DNA of 64,000 nucleotides from Diphasiastrum complanatum (lineage: Eukaryota; Streptophyta; Lycopodiopsida; Lycopodiales; Lycopodiaceae): assembly GCA_029204225.1 (NCBI GenBank), contig CM055102.1, positions 13,961,658-14,025,657 on the forward strand, written 5' to 3'. The position numbers were made by a program, and so were the translations under genes. Each line of letters opens with the position of its first letter. Position 1 is the first letter of the stretch. The notes beneath the pieces were generated by a model. That model did not search any database. It was not told the DNA's origin and worked only from the letters and a program-made list of their open reading frames with translations. This document shows positions 55,796-64,000 of the stretch, one piece after another.

Positions 55796-58700
55796 ATGGG
55801 GTACGATTCCTCTCCTCTGCTCATCTTTTCCCCTTTCATTCTGTTCGCTGCTCATATTTTTTCTATGGCACAAGCATTAGTGTTTTCTAGATAATTAATG
55901 TTTTCGATTCATTATGCTTCACCTGATCTGCTTTCCTTCTCTGTTCTTCTCCGAAGTCGCAGAAATGTGTTTTTTGATTCTTGAAATTAACCGAATCACC
56001 CTCATCACACAAGCTTATGTACTCATTTGAACTGTGTAGTAAGGATCCGGCAGGAGTCCTGCATAGTACCTACTTACTTGTCCTTTGAATGCCGGTTATT
56101 AGGGTTTGAAGGAAACATTAATAGGGCCTTGATACAGCATTTTGGAAGGATGAAATGTATCTGTAGACTCGAGGTTGCGAATATCATCACTGCTGCAAAT
56201 CATGATCTTCAGACATGCATGATGGAGTGTGTGTTCCTTAGGAAATGCCGATATTTACGTTTGTCATGACAGGAAATGTAGAATGTCCAAGGATTATGTG
56301 TACGGATGTCATGATGGCAGGCATTATGTTGCATTGGCACGTGTTAGATGGCACCAAAAGCAAATTTATGATTTGCTTTTAGATTTGATAACCCAGGTGT
56401 GGACAAATAAAACGATGAAAGAAGTGTGAAATTAATGACCTCTAGAAGCTTAAATGTAGACTCAGTCGACAAATTTCTTGGCATCCCCATCCTACCTCCC
56501 ACCGCAAGATTTTTTCCTACACAGAGTTCTCAGTGCTATTTGTAGAAGAAATACTGATGCATGTGTCATAGCAAAGAAGTGCTATTTAGCCTGGGGGTAT
56601 AACACGTCTTTCTTTCTCTTAAGACTGCTGTAAAATGCTATTGCGTCAAATGGATGCCTTGAGTAAATATTCTGTAGATTAAGTCTGTTTATGCACATAA
56701 ATGGTATCCACACACGAAACTTGAGTTTTATTTTGGAGATTGTAATCAAGTTTGCATGAAGTTGATTAAAAAATAGCTCAACATTGAGCAACTTTCAGTG
56801 TTCTATTTACGTAGCCACCAGGTCATGATATTGAATCTTGAATACATATTAGACAAAAGCTGCTGAAGATCTACACTTTTAAATAAAAGACTTAATGCAT
56901 TAAAAAATAGTGAGATATTTCTAAGCAAAGGCATGGTGCCCTGTTTAAGGTAAGTTTGTAACAACACATTGAAGTTGATTGAAACCCAAAAAATTTCACA
57001 ATTGAGTGGTATAGTGCTAGGAATCTTGCTTTGTGAAAGTAGCACTCAACTTTTAAGTCAGTTAGATAGTAAGCAACTCGGAAAAAAACTTTTTTTCCTT
57101 ACTTTGAATGAGATTGATAGTGCTACATTTTTGAGCATGTAAGTCACACCCATTTTTGGATAATTTTTAAGATATTTAAGTTTGAATCCAAATAGATTTT
57201 TGCATTTGTTTAAGCTTTTTGGTAGTACTAACATCCTATAGAGTATAAGACACTAAATGGACTTGATGTAATGAAGATGGTCGTATAAGGAACCCCTGTA
57301 CAACCATTATGGCATCTAGTGAATATAGATTATGTTGCAAGCTACTAAACATCATAAGATCATACTAGAAAGAATCCAAAGGAATAAAGTAATTTTTGAG
57401 AAGAATGGAATTGAAATGCAATAATATCGCAAAGAAATGCAAACCATAAGGGTACCTGTTTAAGAAAATTACGACAAAAGTTCGAAGTATTTTAGACTCT
57501 AAGATGATCAATAATAAAAGTCAAATATTGGGGAGCTAAGAAGCTCGCTTTGTTTCTAGTATTTTGTATCTGTTTATGTAATTCATGTTTACGTATGGTC
57601 CTTGACACCTGTTTATTATTTCGTTTTATTTAAAAAAAATTTCTTGCTTATTGGCATTTGCTTTAGTCAGCACTAAGTCTATCCACAAGAATATAAATTC
57701 TTTCGAAACCCAGATAACAACTTTTGCTTGGGTATTGATGAGACATGAGCAGCGCTAGTTGTCGAAGTCTTAAGATTTTTGCTTATTGAATTTTTTATTG
57801 TTGTTTTGATATAGATCTTTTCAACTTTTTGTGGTTGTTGCATGTATAGTTCTTCTAAGCTTTACCTTATGACATCATTGACTTCTCAAATTAAATATGT
57901 GAATTTGAATATGTTCCAGTCTAAGAAATAGATGGATTCAGATCCCAGAATATCAGGAAGCCCTCCAGTCACTTGTTAACTCTTTGCCACTTGATAGCCC
58001 CCTTGACACACAAGCGAATTTATTTCACATGCATCTCTCACAATTGCCTCTCTTGCTTTTGCATCACAAAAGGCTAAAAGCATGGTTTGGTGGTACAACA
58101 TGGACTTTCAAGGACACTACCTGGTAGAAATGCACTTTTATTATTATACACTATTTTCAACTAATACCTTTGACTTCCAATAACTTTTTAACCGTACCTC
58201 GGAAGTATGTCATGTAACATATCATTGGAAAGCGCTCGTCAAGTGCTTTCTAACGCACCAAACTCCGCTGAAATTGGACTTACCACTAAAATGTTATGTC
58301 ATTTTTAATGTGGACTCAAAAAATTATGATTAATAAAATCCCCATTCTTTTGACTTGTCATAACTTTTAACCGAAAAGCTCGGAAGTATGTCATGTAACA
58401 TATCATTGGAAAGCGCTCGTCAAGCGCTTTCCAACACACCAAACTTCGCTGAAATTGGACTTATCGCTAAAAAGTTATGTCATTTTTGTACCACCAAACC
58501 TTGCTTTTAGCCAAAAGTGAAAGTGTACATCTTACCTTTTAGTATTTAGTATGATGAAAAATCTCGTCACTCTCATCTACATATCATCTAGTTATGGACC
58601 TCCAATTCTGAGCTTCTTCGAGATACAAGATGCCAGTACCATGCCCTTGTGAGACTCAGAAAAGTATCTTACATTGAGGTTAAAAGTAAACAGCTCATAG

Positions 58701-61700
58701 ACTTCCTATATAGCTTATTTTCATGAGCTTTTCGGTGGGAGTTTCTTCCCCGTGCCACACCCCGTCTCTTGATAGACCTCTATGTATGGACCCAATATGC
58801 CACAACATTATACAAAAGTCCCCACAATCATTCCTACTTCCATCTCACCCAGGCCTTCTAAGTTGTCTCTCTTTACCGTCCACATGATAATGGAAGCCAT
58901 AGGCTGCTTGAAACATGATCATGCGAGAGACATTGATGACCTCGAGGTTGAGCTCCTAGCATATGGTACAGACATTCTACCTCAAGTATTGACGACTTTT
59001 TGAATCAACATTTGTTTCGAACGTCCCTTTATCCGGGTGCACTAATGTAATACACCCCCCACCCACAAGGCCTATGACCCCTTGAGACCAAGAATTTATC
59101 GTTCTTACTATGATCATTGGGCATATTATGGCTAAGTTATATGGTACTAAACTGGAGAGTGCAGTGAGCAGAGAAGCTGAGACTTGACAACTACATGATT
59201 CGATCACTAATCATGTTTTCACTTTGAGAGTAATCATTGAGGAAGCACGAAATAGGAAGGAGAGGGTGTATTGTCGCTTTGTGAATTTCAGAGCTTTTAA
59301 GTCAATAGTGCTCCACATGCTAATCCAGAAGTTGAGGGACCCTCAATACTCATCGGAGATAGTTCTAGCAGTGATGGCTTTATATTGAGAGAGTGATGGG
59401 ATGTTTCGGATCTTGAGAGAGCATGTCTGAGCTAATCTTTATTGCTATAGGTGTTAAGCAAGGATGTCCACTTTCACATACTCTACTTAGTGTCTATTTT
59501 GATGAGTTGGAGGTGGTCGTCCGAGAATTTGGAGGAGCTGCTGAAATATTCGGATCTCCACTTTGCTATATGTTGATGATGTTGTCCTTGTTTCTTCTTC
59601 TACTGAGGTTTCAGAATGACTCATTGATGCATTACACATGTATGGGAGAGATAGAGGCCTGGAGGTTAACTCAAAGAAGTTTACTCTTTAGCACATCTCG
59701 CTCCTTTATGCAACGACATACTCTCCCTTTGGGTGGTCAGCCAATGGAGATAGTCTCCTCATTCACATACTTGGGAGTACTTCTCAGGGGTTCCTATCTT
59801 TATCATGAGACATGTAGCTTTTTTTAGTCAACTAGGGAAGGGACGCTCAGTCTGGAATGTTTTTGTTTCAAGAGGCATATTCATTGCTTAGTAAGTGTCG
59901 ACTCTTTGACACAATGGTATCTCCTACTATGTAGGTAGCAGAGCCATGGTGCACATGATTTTCAAAATCTGATTGGGCGAATTTCTCACATCTTTAGGTC
60001 ACCATATTGTTGCACATGAATGATGATACTTGGCAAGCCTTCAGTTCCCCATGAAATAATACTAGCAGATTTTGTCATACTTCCCTTACTCATCTTCATA
60101 TTGATTATGTATATATAGAGGGTGGTGGAGTTTGGGGATGAGTAGGATAGAAGAGGCAAATATCCATGGATTTTGCTTCTTTCAGAGGACGTCATAAATA
60201 GGGGTATCTCTCAGGTATCATGATTTTTGAATTCAGTCGGCATTTTTGTAATCTCTCTCTGAGAGGGGACCCATGCTCAAACTTGGCGGGCCATTGGTGG
60301 ATCGTATGTTCAAAGAGCCTGGGTGTGGTCCGTTGGGTGTCAAGCGAAATTTATATCAAGTGCATTTTTTTCAGATTGATCCACATGGAGATATGATTCT
60401 ACCACGATATTTATCTGATCATAGACATTTTGACGCTCCCATGACAAAAAACATACTTGATATGTTGTTTCCTATTTTCCAATCTTATGTACCTTTTTAT
60501 TTTGTGGTTTACATTTCTTTGGTTGTTGCTATAAGTTTGGAAAATTGACATTTGATGATTGCATCAGCTTTGGATTTGGTTTTTTCCTTGTATCTTGACC
60601 CAGCATGATTTCTTAAGATGGGATGTTCAAGATAGGGTTTGTGCTGCATGGGGATGAAAGAACTGCAAAACTATGGAATCTAAATGCGTTACAAAGATTT
60701 GTCAGTCATCTATAGATGGTATTGTGTAATCGATTGTTGGACCAGACAGATATGTAGGTAGGCTTTGCTAGAATTTTCATGGACGAATTGGAAGCTGATT
60801 GCTTCTTGAAGCTTTCCAAATTATAGTCGTTTTGACGCAATAATATAGAAACTTATTGTAGTCACTCTGCCATCGTTCGTAGGAAACTCAGTCGGTTGAG
60901 CTTGAAATTGGCCGTGGGCCATTTTGGACCTTTTTAATATGGGTTTTTTTAACTCCTAACATGTAATCTGCAAACTCCCCCCCGCTTTTCCAAAATGAGA
61001 ATATTAACCGTTTGTTTCAAAGAATTTTTTGATTCAAAACTTTTCTGGAACGCAGTGCAACTATGGTCCATTGAATATCTGATTTCTTTTTTAGTAATTC
61101 AAATTGACTCGATGCATATCGGTTGGCAACTATGATGTGGACACTTTTTTACCTGGTGATGCAGACGCCATCCAGAGGTAGTGTGGGCACAGAGATCTGA
61201 CAAAGTCTTTTTGACAGTAGAGTTACCTGATGCTAAAAACCCAGTGGTTAAGTTTGAACCGGACGGAAAGTTCCTATTTTCTGCTACTGTGGGCTCTGAG
61301 GATCAACCATATGAAATCATTCTCGATCTTTTTGGAAAAGTAAACACAGAGGTATTCACTTTCCATGATGAAGTTTGAGAAAGATTGTTTCACCATCAAG
61401 CTATGAGTACTACTTGTGAGATAGCAGTTGGTGAACTTTCTGAAGTTGTATCACAATTCAGAGTATGTCTACAAGATACAGTTCAAGCTATAATGAGAGT
61501 TGTAACTTTCAGATCCATTACGTGTCTCTGTTTTGATCAGAGATCTTGGGTATGGCATTGATATACATGCTTTTGAGTAGCAAATCAGATTCAATAACAA
61601 TGAGAGAATGCACATTGCATGCTTTTCTTAGGTGAATCTTCAACGTATGTTTTTGTGTGTAGAGTTTCTGACAATTAATTCTTTTGGCAGTCTAGCAAGG

Positions 61701-63069
61701 TCAGTGTTGGGTCAAGAAATATATTGTGTATAGCACAAAAGAATGAGACAGGTTGGTGGAAGCGGCTACTGAGTTCAGAAGGCAAACCACCCCCATATGT
61801 AAAGGTTGACTGGAATAAGTGGGTGGATGAGGATGAAGAGAAAGAATCCAAGCGTGAGTTACCAAGTTCGCAATAAGTTCACTCATTTTGCTTGTCACTT
61901 ATGCTATACACCCTGACATTTCTTACATGTCCTGTGGAGCATTAGTCCTTTCGTAGAAAATTCTAACAAAGCGGAATGACGGTTTTGCAGTTGACAACTT
62001 TGATATGGGTGGCATGAATGACTACTCGGTATGACATCTTCACAAATTCTTTACCATTATTATGGATCTTATAATTCGACGCAATCTTGCAGTTTTGATA
62101 ATCAAAACATAAAAAGACTGACGAAGTTTTGTCATGTTCTAGTCTTATGATGCTGGGGAAGATGAAGCTGATAGTGATGATGAAGGTATGCTTTGTAAGT
62201 GCCTGCTCTGATACTTTTTGCAAAAGCATTCTACCAATTGAACGGGCAACTTTTGCCTGTCAATATAGTGTAACTGTTTCATGGTGTGCAGCCACTTGTG
62301 AAGGTAAAGTTTCTGTTTCTTTTGGCCTAACATGGGAATAAAGTAATACAAGAAATTCACAATTGGGGATTAAGTCATGCATATGTAACCAACGAATGGA
62401 GCTTAAAGCCATGGATTGAAAATGAAATCCCTTGTGCAGATGATGATCTGAAATTTATGTAACTGTTCAAATATATTACATTTCAAGAGTGTTCAGGGGG
62501 ATATCTGACCACATAATTTATGACACATTCAGGTAAGTAGAGCTGCAGATCAAAATTGGTTATCTTTCTGGTACCAATACTTTCCTACAACAGCTGTTCA
62601 GATTTATCTACAAACCAACAAGTTTCGAATACCCAATTGAACTGATTGGTTTTTGACGATGATGACATGCTTGGGTGCTTGATATATTCAGTATCTCAAA
62701 CATTCACAATATTTAAAGAAAGTGATACCACGACTTATTCTGGCATGTATTTATCAGGAAATTCAAATTTATTTGCTAGTGACATTTTCTATTTATAAGA
62801 CGAAAATCTGACGCCGCCTGACAGCTTTTTTACTCGATCTGATAAATGATTTAAATGACTTTTGCACTATCATTGAATTCAAGCTTGCTTCGTGCCTGAA
62901 TGAGTACCAAAACAACATTTTTCAATTAAATGGGTCTGGGTCTAGTTTCGGCTATATTGTGATTTGTTATTACCTTGTGTTATCATTAGCAGGCTTTTTC
63001 TTTTTGCTCATTGATTTGTTTCCTTGTATCTTAACTACAGACCTACCAGAGCTTGAAAAGGCTAGCTGA
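55796..63069 (+). CDS. p23-type HSP90 co-chaperone (CS domain), six exons, 154 aa
   Basis: p23 binds the ATP-bound HSP90 dimer and slows ATP hydrolysis, in cytosol and nucleus. Exons 55796-55800, 61165-61351, 61691-61853, 61991-62028, 62143-62185 and 63041-63069 have GT/AG borders and keep one frame (465 bases). Exon 1 gives only ATGGG, so the protein starts [15 protein letters not shown]. Exon 2 is the first half of the CS domain (V-E-L-P-D-A, F-S-A-T-V-G). Exon 3 holds T-G-W-W-K-R-L-L and [10 protein letters not shown], the p23 signature. Exons 4-6 form the acidic tail, with D-N-F-D-M-G-G-M and the end D-L-P-E-L-E-K-A-S. Length is that of short plant p23 proteins; the long Gly/Met repeat form is absent. 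Alternative 3' ends are possible: a 12-base exon near 62293-62304 would keep the frame, and another acceptor precedes an in-frame stop near 62440. Confidence 0.9.
58072..58512. mobile_element. MITE-like element with 27-bp TIRs and an internal 181-bp duplication
   Basis: GGCTAAAAGCATGGTTTGGT at 58072 starts a 27-base terminal inverted repeat that matches the other end (to 58512) at 26 of 27 positions. Inside, two units about 181 bases apart share CGGAAGTATGTCATGTAACA (58200 and 58381), CATTGGAAAGCGCTCGTCAAG-type sequence and TGAAATTGGACTTA. AAAA flanks both ends, so the target duplication cannot be told from chance. Confidence 0.8.
58780..60550 (+). pseudogene. LINE (non-LTR) reverse transcriptase remnant
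   Basis: The open piece 59423-59827 contains G-V-K-Q-G-C-P-L-S, the LINE RT block 4 motif, then [11 protein letters not shown] and F-T-Y-L-G-V-L. Upstream frames give [18 protein letters not shown] and [20 protein letters not shown], which are earlier RT blocks. The catalytic Y-A-D-D is degraded (Y-M-L-M-M in the open frame). Many stops make it dead. It lies in sense orientation in p23 intron 1. Confidence 0.75.
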
Positions 63070-63425
63070 TCACACTTCGGAGGCTGTAAATCAATATCAA
63101 GACCACAACACAGGTTCCATAGGTTGCGTGAGAGTAGCAAGGTTGAGATAACTTTTGGTGTTATACAGGTACAGCCTCAATGTAAGAGCCCCCTAGTCTG
63201 GCAAACAACTTTCAAAATTGGCCTATGGCTCTTTTAGTAGTCAGGGTTAAGTATCTTCTCTGAATTAGATTAGCAAATACTCAATACACAGAAATGAATT
63301 ATGCACTCTTTTAACCATTTTGGATCTCATCATTAAGGATAAAGTTTATTTCATTATTAGCATTTTTTGGGGTGGTAAAAGCCACACAATAATCTGTTTT
63401 ACTTGCTTTGTTGGTATGTTTCTTA
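63070..63425 (+). other. p23 3' flank
   Basis: Presumed 3' UTR and flank after the TGA at 63067-63069. No clear poly(A) signal could be fixed and no ORF is supported. Confidence 0.4.
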
Positions 63426-63674
63426 CTACTGTGAACTTTTATAAACTAGTCGTTGTCCATGATCCCAGTAGCCCACATCACCAGTAAGCAGCCAACCCTC
63501 TTTGTCCAAGCTACTTTCAGTTGCCTCTTTATTGTTGAGTCTTTCAAAGACCGCTTGCCAGAACTTGCCAGTGAACTTGGAATCACGATCACTAACAATA
63601 TCATTTGGCAATTTTCTGTCAAGAATACCAGCCTTTGATATTTCTGTGAGGAAATCGGTTCGATGCATTTCCAC
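63426..63674 (-). pseudogene. Chimeric fragment: gypsy integrase joined to an acyl-activating-enzyme (4CL-like) piece
   Basis: The 82-codon minus-strand frame first reads gypsy integrase core (L-P-N-D-I-V-S-D-R-D-S-K-F-T-G-K-F-W). Without a frame break it then reads E-A-T-E-S-S-L-D-K-E-G-W-L-L-T-G-D-V-G-Y-W. The second half is the C-terminal hallmark of 4-coumarate:CoA ligase and related adenylate-forming enzymes, whose usual form is D-x-x-G-W-L-x-T-G-D. The join falls around the Asn-Asn-Lys at about 63528. No ligase exons are recognised nearby. It is most likely a repair or retrotransposition chimera without function. Confidence 0.75.
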
Positions 63675-64000
63675 TAGAAGAAATCAGTCTGTTGTATATG
63701 TCAAGCACTGCTCACTATATCTGGCATACTAGATCCTTAATAGTTAAATCTTGTATACAAGTTACAACTAGTGCTTATTTCTGGTCATAATTTCCCTTCG
63801 CAAATAGTTTTTCAATGTGCCTGTGATGTGTTGGAAGGTTTAGGGATGATGTGGATTCATGATAATATGATCTTGGGCACCAATGGAGGGACAAAACAGA
63901 CCCTCAACAGGTAGAACTCAAGGTCCTTCATCATTGATAACAATGTAACATGTCTCAATAATAAATTTTAAGCTTCCAAAGTTTAAAATTTATTGAATTG
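63675..64000. other. Window end without a supported gene
   Basis: Nothing beyond AT-rich DNA was recognised. Confidence 0.4.

Larger units (their letters stand above)
55801..61164 (+). other. p23 intron 1, 5.36 kb, transposon-bearing
   Basis: It starts GTACGA right after ATGGG and ends GATGCAG before the CS-domain exon. It contains a MITE-like element (58072-58512) and a LINE remnant (58780-60550). The rest, 55900-58070 and 60550-61160, shows no gene. Confidence 0.8.

Noticed and set aside
55396-55890. ORFs with poly-Ala and poly-Ile runs near the p23 start
   Set aside because: Translations of (GCA)n and (ATT)n; the splice donor directly after ATGGG and the matching acceptor at 61165 give the real p23 N-terminus.
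62287-62304. Extra 12-base p23 microexon
   Set aside because: Borders and frame permit it, but nothing in the sequence requires it; noted as an alternative only.

Overview
This 64 kb window is nuclear DNA of a land plant with a large, repeat-rich genome. The evidence is spliced genes with GT-AG introns, Ty1/copia and Ty3/gypsy LTR retrotransposons with plant-type primer binding sites, a LINE fragment, MITE-like elements, (TC)n, (GA)n and (ATT)n microsatellites and CCCTAAA-type telomere-like runs. The species cannot be named. Multi-kilobase introns carrying transposons and the mix of old copia, gypsy and LINE families would suit a fern, lycophyte, bryophyte or gymnosperm as well as a large angiosperm genome. 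No bacterial-type operons, CRISPR arrays or rRNA genes were seen.

Three host genes can be rebuilt with all coding exons in frame. (1) 15346-17165 (+): a four-exon gene for a 382-residue Ser/Pro-rich protein I do not recognise, which carries a candidate PP1-docking motif. (2) 31774-27676 (-): a five-exon soluble epoxide hydrolase of 318 residues with a complete catalytic set; a 1.26 kb non-autonomous LTR element (TRIM type) sits in its third intron with a clean 5-bp target duplication. (3) 55796-63069 (+): a six-exon p23-type HSP90 co-chaperone of 154 residues; its first coding exon contributes only five bases and is followed by a 5.36 kb intron holding a MITE-like element and a decayed LINE.

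Layout. 1-7.2 kb: gypsy elements in opposite orientations, forming a large palindrome around a copia gag fragment. 7.2-13.7 kb: two copies, on opposite strands, of an unrecognised decayed coiled-coil ORF, with LTR pieces and a gypsy integrase fragment between them. 13.7-19.3 kb: the 382-residue gene with flanking small repeats. 18.3-25.1 kb: copia fragments, chiefly a minus-strand deletion derivative with both LTRs. 25-33 kb: the epoxide hydrolase gene and repeat-bearing intergenic DNA. 33-36.8 kb: a plus-strand gypsy element. 36.9-52 kb: a tightly packed series of copia fragments in both orientations, including one LTR-flanked element at 44.4-48.8 kb. 52-54 kb: a complex inverted-repeat segment with a tRNA-like SINE head. 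54-55.2 kb: gypsy and copia scraps. 55.3-63.1 kb: the p23 gene. 63.4-63.7 kb: a short minus-strand ORF that joins gypsy integrase to part of an acyl-activating (4-coumarate:CoA ligase-type) enzyme.

The most unusual pattern is in the gypsy leaders between primer binding site and gag. They are studded with a decamer ending in CGCC, written in both orientations. The variable half differs between elements: AACCTTCGCC in the 1-7.2 kb elements and ATTACTCGCC in the 33.5 kb element. I know of no name for this arrangement. All retroelement coding regions carry stops or frameshifts, and no autonomous element is intact here.
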